Assembly: GCF_014655715.1 (NCBI RefSeq)
Contig: NZ_BNBM01000026.1
Coordinates: 62,001-126,000 of the forward strand
DNA from: Streptomyces lanatus
GTDB taxonomy: Bacteria; Actinomycetota; Actinomycetes; Streptomycetales; Streptomycetaceae
DNA: 64,000 nucleotides
Direction of reading: 5' to 3'
Of this stretch, positions 15,467 through 24,235 are shown piece by piece (the stretch's first letter is position 1; every line of letters begins with the position of its first letter). Below the pieces are notes generated by a model. That model saw nothing but the letters and a program-made list of their open reading frames with translations. It searched no databases and was not told the origin of the DNA. A program made the translations under genes and the position numbers.

Positions 15467-16642
15467 ATGTCCCTCACCTTCCACTGGTTCCTGCCCACCA
15501 ACGGCGACAGCCGCCACGTCGTCGGCGGTGGCCACGGCACCCCCGCCACGGAGTCCGGGCGTGACCGGCCGCCGACGGTGGCCTACCTGAGCCAGATCGC
15601 CCGCGCCGCCGAGGACCTGGGCTTCGTCGGCGCCCTCACCCCGACCGGCGCCTGGTGCGAGGACGCGTGGCTCACCACGGCCATGGTCAGCCAGAACACC
15701 GAGCGCCTGAAGTTCCTGGTCGCCTTCCGGCCCGGCTTCGTCTCGCCGACGCTCGCCGCGCAGATGGCGTCCACCTTCCAGCGGCAGAGCGGCGGACGGC
15801 TGCTGCTGAACGTGGTGACGGGCGGGGAGAGCCACGAGCAGCGGGCCTACGGCGACTTCCTCGACAAGGACGACCGCTATCGCCGTACCGGCGAATTCCT
15901 CCAGATCGTGCGCGGGCTGTGGGAGGGCAAGACCGTCGATCTGCACGGCGAGCACCTCCAGGTCGAGGACGCGCGGCTGGCCCGCGTGCCCGACCCGGTG
16001 CCCGAGGTGTACTTCGGGGGCTCCTCGCCCATCGCCGGGGAGATCGCCGCCCGGCATGTCGACGTCTATCTCACCTGGGGCGAGCCGCCCGCGCAGGTCG
16101 CGCAGAAGATCGCCTGGATCCGGGGGCTGGCGGCGCAGCAGGGGCGCACCCTGCGCTTCGGGATCAGGCTGCACGTCATCACCCGTGACACCTCGGAGCA
16201 GGCCTGGGCCGAGGCGAACCGGATCCTCGACGGCTTCGCCCCCGAGGACATCCGCGCCATCCAGGCCGGGCTGGCCCGCAGCGAGTCCGAGGGACAGCAG
16301 CGCATGCTCGCCCTGCACGGCGGCGGCAACCGCGAACGGCTGGAGATCCACCCCAACCTATGGGCCGGTATCGGGCTGGTGCGCGGTGGCGCGGGCACCG
16401 CCCTGGTCGGCAGCCACGACGAGGTCGCCGAGCGGATCAAGGAGTACCACGCCCTCGGCATCGACGAGTTCGTCCTCTCCGGCTATCCGCACCTGGAGGA
16501 GGCGTACTGGTTCGGCGAGGGCGTCCTGCCCAGGCTCCAGGCGGAGGGCCTGTGGCAGCACCCCTTCGGGAGGCAGGCCACCCCCTCGGCACAGATCCCC
16601 TTCGCCGAAGCACGGTCGCGAACGCGCCGTACGGGAGCGTGA
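15467..16642 (+). CDS. ssuD: FMNH2-dependent alkanesulfonate monooxygenase (SsuD-like)
   Basis: The protein is 391 aa, close to the length of SsuD. Conserved blocks are FHWFLPTNGDSR, LGFVGALTPTGAWCEDAW, LKFLVAFRPGFVSPTLAAQM, LLLNVVTGGESHEQRAYGD and VYFGGSSPIAGEIAARH. The enzyme uses FMNH2 and oxygen to turn alkanesulfonates into aldehydes plus sulfite. The start at 15467 is chosen for GGAGA 7 bases upstream. It follows two pseudogenes in the same operon and is itself intact, with ssuE close upstream. Confidence 0.93.
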   Translation: MSLTFHWFLPTNGDSRHVVGGGHGTPATESGRDRPPTVAYLSQIARAAEDLGFVGALTPTGAWCEDAWLTTAMVSQNTERLKFLVAFRPGFVSPTLAAQMASTFQRQSGGRLLLNVVTGGESHEQRAYGDFLDKDDRYRRTGEFLQIVRGLWEGKTVDLHGEHLQVEDARLARVPDPVPEVYFGGSSPIAGEIAARHVDVYLTWGEPPAQVAQKIAWIRGLAAQQGRTLRFGIRLHVITRDTSEQAWAEANRILDGFAPEDIRAIQAGLARSESEGQQRMLALHGGGNRERLEIHPNLWAGIGLVRGGAGTALVGSHDEVAERIKEYHALGIDEFVLSGYPHLEEAYWFGEGVLPRLQAEGLWQHPFGRQATPSAQIPFAEARSRTRRTGA

Positions 16643-16643
16643 A

Positions 16644-16694
16644 TTGGCCAGGCCGGGACCGTATCCCTAGTTTTCCTACCGAATTACTAGGGAA
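16644..16694 (+). promoter_or_regulatory. Promoter and sulfur-regulon operator, copy B
   Basis: TTGGCC (16644-16649) and TAGTTT (16668-16673) are 18 bases apart. Over and after the -10 lies TCCCTAGT ... ACTAGGGA, and the core element TTCCTA-N10-TAGGGAA occupies 16673-16694. Copy C at 34965-34986 matches at 18 of 22 positions, and copy A shares a 15-base block. The position fits repression of the SfnB-like gene at 16734. Confidence 0.65.
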
Positions 16695-16733
16695 GTATTG
16701 ACCCCCGTCCGCGGAGCGAGTGAGGATGACGCC

Positions 16734-18044
16734 ATGACGATCGCCCCACCGGCCCCGCCCGCTCCGTTCGGCGACCCCGAGCGGAGCGCGGGTGTGACGC
16801 CGGACGGGACGGTCGACTGGAGCGCCGGGCCCGGCGACTGGCCGCACATCGCGCGTGAACTGGCCGACGATCTCGCCACGGACGCCGTCGAGCGTGAACA
16901 GGCCGGCAAGCTCCCGCTCGACGAGATCGCGCGGCTGCGTGAATCGGGGCTGCTGACCCTGCTCGTACCGGCCGAGCGCGGCGGGGCGGGCGTGGACTGG
17001 CGGACCGCCTACACCGTCGTACGGACCGTCACCGCCGCGGACGGGGCCGTGGGCCATCTCCTGGGCAGCCACTACTTCCTGTCCCACTGCGCCCGGTTCT
17101 TCGCCGCACCCGACCGTGTCGCACGCATCGAGCGGGCGTCCGCGGCGGGGCAGTGGTTCTGGGGCGGCGGCATCGCCTCACAGGAACCGCCGCTCCTGCT
17201 GGCGCCCGCGGCGGGCGGCTATCTGCTGGACGGGCAGCAGCGCTACGGCTCCGGAGTCGGCGTCGCCGACCGGCTGCTGGTCCGCGCCGCCGTACCCGGC
17301 ACCGGCGAGCCCCTCGCCGTCCTCGTCGACCCCGCCCACCCGGGCCTGGTGAGCGGAGGAGGCGGCGACACCTTCGGTCGGCGTCTCGCCGCGGCCGGCG
17401 GCGTGGCGTTCGACTCCGTGCCGGTCGCGCACGACGACGTACTCGGCTCGCTCTCCGCCGACGACGGTGCCCTGTCACCCTTCGCCGGCCTCGCCGCGCC
17501 CACGGCACGGCTGGTGTCGGCCCAGTTCTGTCTCGGCGTCGCGGAAGGGCTCCTCGGCGAAGTCCGGGAGCACGGACGGGCGGTGACATCACAGGGACCG
17601 CCTTTCTCACCCCAGCCCTGGCAGGGCGGCGGCCTGTCGCAGGACCCGTACCGGCAGGACCCGTACCGGCCCGACCTGTACGTGGTCACGGCCTACGGCG
17701 AACTCGCCGTCACCGCACGTGCCGCATCCGCCCTCGCCGACCAGGCCGTCGACGCCCTGACCCGTGGCCTCGCGCGCGGTGAGAACCTCGATGACGAGGA
17801 GTGCGCGGAGATCGCCGTCCTCGCCAGCGCGGCCGAGGCCGCCGCCGCCCGTGCCGCGCAGGACATCACCACCCGTGCGCTGGACGCCGTCGGCACGTCC
17901 GCCGCCCTCACCCGGCACGGCCTCGACCGCTTCTGGCGCGACACGCGCACACACACCCTGCGCGAACCGGTCGCCCACCGGCTGCGCGAGGTCGGGGACT
18001 ACTTCCTCAACGGCGCGCACCCTCCGTTCAGCCTCCCGGCCTGA
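16734..18044 (+). CDS. Acyl-CoA dehydrogenase-fold monooxygenase (SfnB/DszC-like)
   Basis: The protein is 436 aa. DGAVGHLLGSHYF is near residue 105, and the C-terminal helix DAVGTSAALTRHGLDRFWRDTRTHTLREP is the typical end of the DszC/SfnB branch, which uses reduced flavin to oxygenate sulfur or sulfone compounds and does not desaturate acyl-CoA. The start at 16734 has GAGGA 9 bases upstream. A Gln- and Tyr-rich insert with the repeat QDPYRQDPYRPDLY lies near residue 310. It is controlled by operator copy B and followed 54 bp later by the Rrf2 gene. Two decayed relatives lie upstream. Confidence 0.86.
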   Translation: MTIAPPAPPAPFGDPERSAGVTPDGTVDWSAGPGDWPHIARELADDLATDAVEREQAGKLPLDEIARLRESGLLTLLVPAERGGAGVDWRTAYTVVRTVTAADGAVGHLLGSHYFLSHCARFFAAPDRVARIERASAAGQWFWGGGIASQEPPLLLAPAAGGYLLDGQQRYGSGVGVADRLLVRAAVPGTGEPLAVLVDPAHPGLVSGGGGDTFGRRLAAAGGVAFDSVPVAHDDVLGSLSADDGALSPFAGLAAPTARLVSAQFCLGVAEGLLGEVREHGRAVTSQGPPFSPQPWQGGGLSQDPYRQDPYRPDLYVVTAYGELAVTARAASALADQAVDALTRGLARGENLDDEECAEIAVLASAAEAAAARAAQDITTRALDAVGTSAALTRHGLDRFWRDTRTHTLREPVAHRLREVGDYFLNGAHPPFSLPA

Positions 18045-18098
18045 CTGACCCGGGGGCGGCCGGTGGGGACCGGCGCGGCGGTGAGGGATAATCTCGGC

Positions 18099-18557
18099 AT
18101 GCGGATCTCGGCCAGAGCGGACTATGCGGTGCGGGCGGCGTTGGAGCTGGCCGCGGCGGGAGACGACACCCCGCTGAAGGCCGAGGCGATCGCCGACGCG
18201 CAGGGCATCCCGCACAAGTTCCTGGAGGGCATCCTCGGCGATCTGCGCCGGGGCGGCCTCGTGGTCAGCCAGCGGGGCGGCAAGGGCGGCTACCGGCTCG
18301 CCCGTCCGGCGGACTCGATCGCCATCGCCGAGGTGATCCGTGTGGCGGACGGCCCCCTGGTCTCGGTGCGCGGCGTGCGCCCGCCCGACCTCTCCTACAT
18401 CGGCCCCGCGGAATCCCTGCTGCCGCTGTGGATCGCCGTACGCGCCAACGTCCGCAAGATCCTCGGCGAGGTCACCCTGGCCGATGTCGCCGCGGCCAAG
18501 CTCCCCGACGACGTACTGCACCTCGCCGACGATCCCGAGGCCTGGACCAACCCCTGA
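18099..18557 (+). CDS. Rrf2-family transcriptional regulator
   Basis: The protein is 152 aa. The winged HTH at the N-terminus reads MRISARADYAVRAALELAA, then AIADAQGIPHKFLEGILGDLRRGGLV and RGGKGGYRLARP. It has none of the three clustered cysteines of IscR or NsrR, so it is unlikely to carry an iron-sulfur cluster and resembles the CymR/other branch. TAATCT lies 8 bases before the ATG, so the mRNA may be leaderless. Being in the sulfur locus, it is the best local candidate for the TTCCTA...TAGGGAA operators. CymR controls sulfur genes in Bacillus; the same role here is inferred. Confidence 0.88.
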   Translation: MRISARADYAVRAALELAAAGDDTPLKAEAIADAQGIPHKFLEGILGDLRRGGLVVSQRGGKGGYRLARPADSIAIAEVIRVADGPLVSVRGVRPPDLSYIGPAESLLPLWIAVRANVRKILGEVTLADVAAAKLPDDVLHLADDPEAWTNP

Positions 18558-18572
18558 CCTCTGGCGCGCTCC

Positions 18573-19313
18573 TCAGCCGCCCGGCTTCTCCCACACCGAC
18601 ACGTGTCGGCCGCTCTCACTGGTGAACGGCTCGCGCTTCCAGCTCTCCCACCGGTCGCGCAGACGCAGGCCGGCGAGCCGGGCCATCAGGTCCAGCTCGG
18701 CCGGCCAGACGTAGCGGAACGGGATGGACCAGTGCTCGGCACGGCCGTCGACGATGGTGACGTAGTTCGAGCTCATGGCCTGGGTGGCGACGTCGTAGGT
18801 GTCGAACGCCCAGCGCGTGTCGCTGATGTGGAACGGGACGGCGCTCTGCCCGGGAGGCAGTCGCCGCAGATCGGGCATGCCCACCTCGACCACGAAGCTT
18901 CCGCCGGGCCGCAGATGCGCGGCCGCGTTGCGGAAGCAGTCGACCTGGGCGTCCTGGGTCGTCAGATTGCCGATGGTGTTGAAGACCAGGTAGGCCAGCG
19001 TGAATTCGCCCGCCACCCGCGTCGTCGCGAAGTCCCCGATCGTCACCCCGATGGCGTCGCCGCCGGGCTTGGCGCGGAGCCGGTCCACCATCGCGCGGGA
19101 CATGTCGATGCCGTGCACCGGAATCCCTCGGGCGGCCAGCGGCAGCGCGATCCGGCCGGTGCCGACGCCGAGTTCGAGCGCCGGTCCGTCGCCGGCGAGC
19201 TCGGCCAGCAGGTCGACCGCCGGGTCCACCGCGTCGGGCCGGAACATGTCCGCCGCCGAGTCGTCGTAGCCGGCCGCGATGTTCTCTCCGAAGTAGCCGT
19301 CGTCATCGATCAC
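18573..19313 (-). CDS. Class I SAM-dependent methyltransferase
   Basis: The protein is about 246 aa. Motif I is ALELGVGTGRIALPLAARG (residues about 45-63), GIDMSRAMVDRLRAK is motif II, and LVFNTIGNLTTQD and LRPGGSFVVEV follow. YDDSAADMF near the N-terminus is usual for the small Methyltransf_25 type. The substrate is unknown. GTG at 19313 is preferred because the protein then begins VIDDDGYFGENIAAGYDD like its family; a GTG at 19349 is also possible. It is convergent with the Rrf2 gene and divergent from the oxidoreductase at 19463. Confidence 0.83.
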   Translation of the reverse strand: MIDDDGYFGENIAAGYDDSAADMFRPDAVDPAVDLLAELAGDGPALELGVGTGRIALPLAARGIPVHGIDMSRAMVDRLRAKPGGDAIGVTIGDFATTRVAGEFTLAYLVFNTIGNLTTQDAQVDCFRNAAAHLRPGGSFVVEVGMPDLRRLPPGQSAVPFHISDTRWAFDTYDVATQAMSSNYVTIVDGRAEHWSIPFRYVWPAELDLMARLAGLRLRDRWESWKREPFTSESGRHVSVWEKPGG

Positions 19314-19462
19314 GCCGGGACAGTACTGCCGACCGCCGTGCGACGGCACGCGATTTTCGGGGTGCTGGCACCACCGCGATCCGGGGGCTGGGACGACTGC
19401 CCCGCACGCCCTCGCGCCCTAGCTTCATGACTGTCGAGAGCGAGGCGAGACGAGGAGCTGTG

Positions 19463-21067
19463 ATGAATGCGTTGAGCAGGAGGAACGTGCTGCGCGGCGG
19501 CGTGGTCGCCACGACGGCGGGGGTCGTGGCGCCCGGGCTGGGCACGGGGATCGCGGCGGCGGCCGGGGAGGGGACACCCTGCCCCGCACCACCCGGAGCG
19601 GCCATGGTCGGACGCGGCGAGCCGCGGTACCGGTCCCTGGCGTCCCGGGGCTACAACCGGCGGTTCGTGGGCAGCCCGGAGCACGTCTGGGTCGTCGGCA
19701 CGACCGCACATGTCGTAAGGGCCGTGCAGCAGGCGGTCGACAGCGGCCGGCGGATCACCGTCCGCAGCGGCGGCCACGGCTTCGAGGAGTTCGTGGGCGA
19801 CCCGGCGGTGGAGGTCGTAGTCGACATGTCCGCGATGACGGATGTCTCGTACGACCCGGGCCGCCGCGCCTTCGCCGTGGAGGCCGGTGCGTTGCTGGGC
19901 GAGGTGTACCGGCGGCTGTATCTCGGCTGGGGAGTGACGGTCCCGGCCGGCTGGTGTGCGGACGTCGGGGTCGGCGGGCATGTGCTGGGCGGCGGGTTCG
20001 GTCCGCTGTCCCGGCTGATGGGGCTGTCCGTCGACCATCTGTACGCGGTCGAGGTGGTCGTCGTGGACCGGGCGGGCCGGGCGCGCAGTGTGGTGGCCAC
20101 ACGTGAACCCTCCGATCCGCACCGGGACTTGTGGTGGGCGCACACCGGCGGCGGGGGCGGCAGCTTCGGCATCGTCACCCGCTACTGGTTCCGGACCCCC
20201 GGCGCCTCCGGCGACGACCCGTCCCGCCTGCTGCCCGCACCGCCGTCCGGGGTGCTGAGCTTCTCGCTCACCTGGGACTGGGCACGGCTGGACCAGGCGT
20301 CGTTCGCCCGGCTGGTCCGCAACCACAGCGAGTGGGCCGAGCGGCACAGCGCCCCCGACTCCCCGTACCTCGCCCTCTACAGCGAACTCGCCCTGACCCG
20401 CCGGGTGTCGGGGACGGTCCTCATGATCGGGCAGGTGGCGGCGGACTCCGGCGCCCAGCGGATGCTGGACGAGTACCTCGCCGCGGTCAACCGGGGCGTG
20501 CGGGTCCAGCCGGTGCGCACGCTGCGGAACCAGTCCTGGCTGGCCGCCGCCCTGGCCGGCTCGCCCGGCGACCCCGGCCCCGTCTACCGGCTGAAGGTCA
20601 AGTCGGGCTATCTGCGCCGCCGTTTCACCGACCGCCAGATCGAGACCCTGCACCACCACCTCACCCGGTCCGACTACGACCACCCGGGCGGCAGCGTCAG
20701 CCTCTACACCCACGGCGGCAAGGTGAACACCATGGCCCCGGACGCCACCGCGACACCCCACCGTGGCGCGAGCATCAAGATGTTCTACGCCAACGGCTGG
20801 GAGGACCCCAAGGACGACGCCCGGCACATCGGCTGGCTCCGCGAGCTCTACGAGGACCTGTACGCCGACACCGGCGGTGCCCCCGTGGCGGCCGACGGGG
20901 CCTTCATCAACTACCCCGACACGGACCTCGCCGACCCCGCCCGCAACACCGGCGCGCCTTGGCAGACCCTCTACTTCGGCGACAACTACCGCCGCCTCCA
21001 ACGCGTCAAGGCGAAGTGGGACCCCCGTGACGTCTTCCACCACGCCCTCTCGGTCAGGCGAGCGTGA
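19463..21067 (+). CDS. Tat-exported FAD-dependent oxidoreductase, berberine-bridge type
   Basis: The protein is 534 aa. The twin-arginine signal SRRNVLRGG is at residues 5-13, followed by a hydrophobic run and AAAA cleavage region. The FAD-binding PCMH domain has RSGGHGFEEF (His for one covalent FAD bond) and GWCADVGVGGHVLGGGFGP (Cys for the second), so bicovalent FAD is likely. The C-terminal BBE domain ends NYRRLQRVKAKWDPRDVF. Such enzymes oxidise sugars, alcohols or alkaloid-like amines outside the cell. The start at 19463 has GAGGAG 7 bases upstream. The gene overlaps the convergent P450 gene by 14 bp at the 3' end. Confidence 0.9.
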   Translation: MNALSRRNVLRGGVVATTAGVVAPGLGTGIAAAAGEGTPCPAPPGAAMVGRGEPRYRSLASRGYNRRFVGSPEHVWVVGTTAHVVRAVQQAVDSGRRITVRSGGHGFEEFVGDPAVEVVVDMSAMTDVSYDPGRRAFAVEAGALLGEVYRRLYLGWGVTVPAGWCADVGVGGHVLGGGFGPLSRLMGLSVDHLYAVEVVVVDRAGRARSVVATREPSDPHRDLWWAHTGGGGGSFGIVTRYWFRTPGASGDDPSRLLPAPPSGVLSFSLTWDWARLDQASFARLVRNHSEWAERHSAPDSPYLALYSELALTRRVSGTVLMIGQVAADSGAQRMLDEYLAAVNRGVRVQPVRTLRNQSWLAAALAGSPGDPGPVYRLKVKSGYLRRRFTDRQIETLHHHLTRSDYDHPGGSVSLYTHGGKVNTMAPDATATPHRGASIKMFYANGWEDPKDDARHIGWLRELYEDLYADTGGAPVAADGAFINYPDTDLADPARNTGAPWQTLYFGDNYRRLQRVKAKWDPRDVFHHALSVRRA

Positions 21068-22322
21068 CCTCGACCGGCAGCTTCTTGATGCCGTTGACGA
21101 AGTTGGACCGCACGCGCGGCACCTCGCCGGCCAGCCGGATGTCGGCGATGCGCGGGATCAGCTCCTCGAACATGATGCGGATCTCGGTGCGGGCGAGCAG
21201 ATTGCCCAGGCACAGGTGCGGGCTGCCCTTGCCGAAGGTGACGTGGTCGTTGTCGGTGCGGGTGACGTCGAAGTCGTACGGGTTGCCGAAGACCTTCTCG
21301 TCGCGGTTGCCGGAGGCGAACCACATGACGACCTTGTCGCCCTCCTTGACCCGCTTGCCGCCGAGGTCGACGTCCCGCGTGGCCGTGCGGCGGAAGTGGT
21401 AGACGGGGGAGGCCCAGCGCAGGAACTCCTCGACCGCCGTGGGGATCAGGGACGGATCGTCCTTGAGCCGGGCCAGCTGCTCGGGGTGCTGGAGGAGGGC
21501 CAGCATCGAGTGGGAGATGGTGTGCCGGGTGGTCTCGTTGCCGGCCACCACCAGGAGCAGGAAGTAGTTGTCGAAGTCCCGCGGGGAGAGCGGGACGCCG
21601 TCGCGCGGGGTCGTGTTGACGAGCTTGGAGATCAGGTCCGTGCCGTCCCCGCCGCGCCGCTGCCGGGCCAGCTCACGGCCGTACTCGAAGACCTCGATGG
21701 ACGCGGGGGAGCGGAACGGCAGATCGCGGTACTTCTCGCTCTCCTCGCTGTGCAGCAGCACATCCGCGTAGTCCGGGTCGGTGTTGCCGATGATGCGGTT
21801 GCCCCAGTCGATGAGCTGCTGGTTGTCCTCCGGCGGTACGTCGAGCAGCCGCGCGAGGACGTTGATGGGGAAGTCCGCGGAGACGTCGGCGACGAAGTCG
21901 AAGGTGCCCTTGGCCAGGGCCGTGTCCAGGGTCGTGGCGGTCAGGCCGCGCAGGAAGTCGGCGTAGCTGTTGATGACGCTCGCGCCGAACTGCCGCTGGA
22001 TGACGCTGCGCAGCGCACGGTGCCGTACGCCGTCCATCTCCAGGATCGAGGCGCGTTTCTTGATCTGGTCGTCGTCGACCTCTTCGAGATTGACGAACCT
22101 CGTCGAGGTGAAGGTGTCCGGGTCGCGGTCGACGCGGGCGATGTCGGCGTGCCGGGTCACCGCCCAGAAGCCCGAGTTGGGGGCCTCCTCCGGCTGCCAG
22201 TGCACCGGGTCCTCATGGCGCAGGGTGTGGAACATGCGCCACGGCGTCACACCGTCGGTGAAGTTGTCGAGGTCGGCGAGATTCACATCGGCGAGCGGCA
22301 TCGGCTCGGACGCGGAGGTCAT
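21054..22322 (-). CDS. Cytochrome P450
   Basis: The protein is 422 aa and soluble. The I-helix oxygen site is VVAGNETTRHT, the K-helix ExxR is in VEEFLRWASPV, and the heme loop is FGKGSPHLCLG with the Cys ligand. The heme loop is one residue longer than in classical bacterial P450s and is like CYP124/125/142-type enzymes. It needs electrons from a ferredoxin and reductase, which lie across the divergent promoter at 24042-25444. It is second in an operon with the glutamine-synthetase-like gene, 16 bp downstream. GGAG before the ATG at 22322 sets the start. Likely role: ring or side-chain hydroxylation, or O-demethylation, in the aromatic pathway. Confidence 0.92.
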   Translation of the reverse strand: MTSASEPMPLADVNLADLDNFTDGVTPWRMFHTLRHEDPVHWQPEEAPNSGFWAVTRHADIARVDRDPDTFTSTRFVNLEEVDDDQIKKRASILEMDGVRHRALRSVIQRQFGASVINSYADFLRGLTATTLDTALAKGTFDFVADVSADFPINVLARLLDVPPEDNQQLIDWGNRIIGNTDPDYADVLLHSEESEKYRDLPFRSPASIEVFEYGRELARQRRGGDGTDLISKLVNTTPRDGVPLSPRDFDNYFLLLVVAGNETTRHTISHSMLALLQHPEQLARLKDDPSLIPTAVEEFLRWASPVYHFRRTATRDVDLGGKRVKEGDKVVMWFASGNRDEKVFGNPYDFDVTRTDNDHVTFGKGSPHLCLGNLLARTEIRIMFEELIPRIADIRLAGEVPRVRSNFVNGIKKLPVEVTLA

Positions 22323-22338
22323 CAGTGGCTCCATGGCA

Positions 22339-23694
22339 TTACAGGTGGTAGGCGTACTCGGTGAACTCCCAGTCGGTGACGTGCCGTTGGAAGCGTTCGA
22401 CCTCGTTGCGCTTGTAGGTGAGGTACGAGGTGGTGAAGTCCTTGCCGAGCAGCTCGGCGAGGGCGGTGTCCGCCTCCAGCGCGTCGAGCGCGGCGGACAG
22501 GTCGGTGGGCAGCAGCGCCGACCGGGCGGTGTCATAGCCGTAGCCCTCCAGCGGGGGCGGCGGCTCCTCGCCCGCGTGGATGCCGAGGAGTGCGGCGGCG
22601 AGCGTGGCGGCGACGGCCAGATAGGGGTTGGCACTCGCGTCGCCGAGACGCAGCTCCAGCCGGGCGCCGGCGCCGCGCTCGGGCGGGATGCGGACCATGG
22701 CGCTGCGGTTGTCCAGGCCCCAGTCGATCAGCCAGGGCGCGAGGGTGTCCGGGCCGAAGCGTTTGTACGAGTTGACGGTCGGGTTGAGCAGTGCGGCGAG
22801 GGCGGGCGCGTGGGCGACGATGCCGGCGATCGCGTGCCGGGCCGCGGCCGAGAGACCGTACGCGCCCGCGGGGTCGTCGAAGGCGTTGCGGCCCTCGGCG
22901 TCGTCGCAGGACAAGTGCAGATGGAAGCCGGAGCCGCCGGCGTCGCCGAACGGCTTGGCCATGAACGTGGCGAGCCGGCCCTCCTTGCGCGCCAGCTCCT
23001 TCACGGCGGCCTTGAAGCGGAAGGAGCGGTCGGCCGCGTCCAGCGCCTCGGAGTGGACGAGGTTGATCTCGTACTGGCCGCCGTCGAACTCGTGGTTGCC
23101 GGTGATCACGCCGATGCCCAGGTCACGCAGGTGCCGCAGGGTGCGCAGCAGATGGTTGTCGGGGTCGGCGCGCAGTCCGGCCGTGTAGACGGCGCCGGTC
23201 GTCTCGGGCGAGCGGCGCCAGCCCGTGGGGGTGCCCGGGGCGGGCTCCAGCAGGAAGTACTCCAGCTCCGGACCCACGATCGGACGCAGACCCTGCTCGG
23301 CACAGCGCGCCAGCACCGTGCGCAGCAGATCGCGCGGTGACTCCGGGGCGGGGGCGCCGGTCGCCGGGTCGGTGACCTCACCGAGGCAGGTGGCGACGCC
23401 CGGCTCCCAGGGCAGCGGGGCGAGCGTGGACAGGTCCGGGCGCACCGTCACATCGGGCAGGCCGGCGTCCAGACCGCCCGCGACCGGGACCACGTCGCCC
23501 TGCGGGCTGGTGTGGTAGACGGCCCGGCAGAAGGCCAGACCGTGCGCCTCGGCCGACGGCAGATGGTCCACCAGGACGTCACGGGCGCGGTCGGTGCCGA
23601 TGAGGTCGGGATAGATCACCCGGACCACGTCCACACCGTCGGCGGTGAGCCGTTCCATGTGGCGGCGGATGTCTGGGATGTCGTGATCGCTCAC
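22339..23694 (-). CDS. Glutamine-synthetase-family gamma-glutamyl-amide ligase
   Basis: The protein is 451 aa. It has GSI folds with GPELEYFLLEP (metal site), AKPFGDAGGSGFHLHLS, NSYKRFGP and RLELRLGDASANPYLA. The adenylylation tyrosine region of true GlnA is absent. This places it with PuuA, GlnA3/GlnA4 and aniline or isopropylamine gamma-glutamyl ligases, which join glutamate to an amine with ATP. The GTG start at 23694 has GAGGAGA 9 bases upstream. It is first gene of the leftward operon with the P450. With the permease, dehydrogenase and hydrolase at 30-34 kb it completes most of a Puu-like route. The amine substrate is unknown. Confidence 0.88.
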   Translation of the reverse strand: MSDHDIPDIRRHMERLTADGVDVVRVIYPDLIGTDRARDVLVDHLPSAEAHGLAFCRAVYHTSPQGDVVPVAGGLDAGLPDVTVRPDLSTLAPLPWEPGVATCLGEVTDPATGAPAPESPRDLLRTVLARCAEQGLRPIVGPELEYFLLEPAPGTPTGWRRSPETTGAVYTAGLRADPDNHLLRTLRHLRDLGIGVITGNHEFDGGQYEINLVHSEALDAADRSFRFKAAVKELARKEGRLATFMAKPFGDAGGSGFHLHLSCDDAEGRNAFDDPAGAYGLSAAARHAIAGIVAHAPALAALLNPTVNSYKRFGPDTLAPWLIDWGLDNRSAMVRIPPERGAGARLELRLGDASANPYLAVAATLAAALLGIHAGEEPPPPLEGYGYDTARSALLPTDLSAALDALEADTALAELLGKDFTTSYLTYKRNEVERFQRHVTDWEFTEYAYHL

Positions 23695-23803
23695 CGATGT
23701 CTCCTCGGGGCGGATGGGAAAGGGGGGTGTCCGGAAAAAAAGGGGGTGTGCGGACGACCTGAGCACAGGGTGCGGAGTGGGGGAGGGCGACCCGGGGTCG
23801 TCG

Positions 23804-23821
23804 TCGTTTGAACCCGAACGG
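23804..23821. promoter_or_regulatory. Catabolic-regulon palindrome, copy 1 (promoter of the ligase/P450 operon)
   Basis: TCGTTT-GAACCC-GAACGG is an imperfect version of TCGTTT-N6-AAACGA. Read leftwards, TTGCGG, a 17-base spacer and TACCGT form a promoter whose -10 overlaps this element. Together with copies 2-4 it defines a shared operator. The rest of the 23695-24041 gap holds only copy 2 and its promoter. Confidence 0.7.
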
Positions 23822-23883
23822 TATGGAGAGGTTCGCCGTCCCGCAAGGGGGCGGCCCCAAAAATTTATCCACCTGGACAGGTA

Positions 23884-23928
23884 TTGACCAGGGCCCGGCT
23901 GCTTCCTATGTTGTTTGAAGCCAAACGA
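23884..23928 (+). promoter_or_regulatory. Promoter and regulon palindrome, copy 2 (ferredoxin operon)
   Basis: TTGACC (23884-23889), a 17-base spacer and TATGTT (23907-23912) form a good promoter. The palindrome TTGTTT-GAAGCC-AAACGA occupies 23911-23928, from the -10 across the start site, a classic repressor position. The operon runs from ferredoxin at 24042 to the TetR gene. Confidence 0.75.
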
Positions 23929-24041
23929 GTCAGGGGTGCGGCTCTCGCACCCCTTTGGCCACGGGGCCCGGCCGCAGACCGGCCGGGCCCTCCATCCCCT
24001 TCGTCACCGCTCCGACGCCCTCACTCCCAGGAGGACCGGCC

Positions 24042-24230
24042 ATGAAGGTCGTAGTCGACATGAACAAGTGCCAGGACCACGGCCAGTGCGTCTTCGCGGC
24101 CCCCGACGTCTTCTCCATGGACGACGACGGACGCCTGGTGTACGTCTCCGACCCCGACGACGCCCTGCGCGACGAGGTCGAGGAAGCCGCCGACGTCTGC
24201 CCGCTCCAGGCCATCCGGATCGAGGGCTGA
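24042..24230 (+). CDS. [3Fe-4S]-type ferredoxin for P450
   Basis: The protein is 62 aa. Cluster ligands lie in NKCQDHGQC (Cys-x5-Cys with His in the middle position) and VCPLQAI near the C-terminus. A non-Cys residue at the fourth ligand site is typical of P450-partner ferredoxins of actinomycetes and gives a 3Fe-4S or His-modified cluster. The start at 24042 has AGGAGG 7 bases upstream. The reductase gene begins 5 bp after the stop. It probably passes electrons to the P450 across the divergent promoter. Confidence 0.93.
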   Translation: MKVVVDMNKCQDHGQCVFAAPDVFSMDDDGRLVYVSDPDDALRDEVEEAADVCPLQAIRIEG

Positions 24231-24235
24231 GCCCG

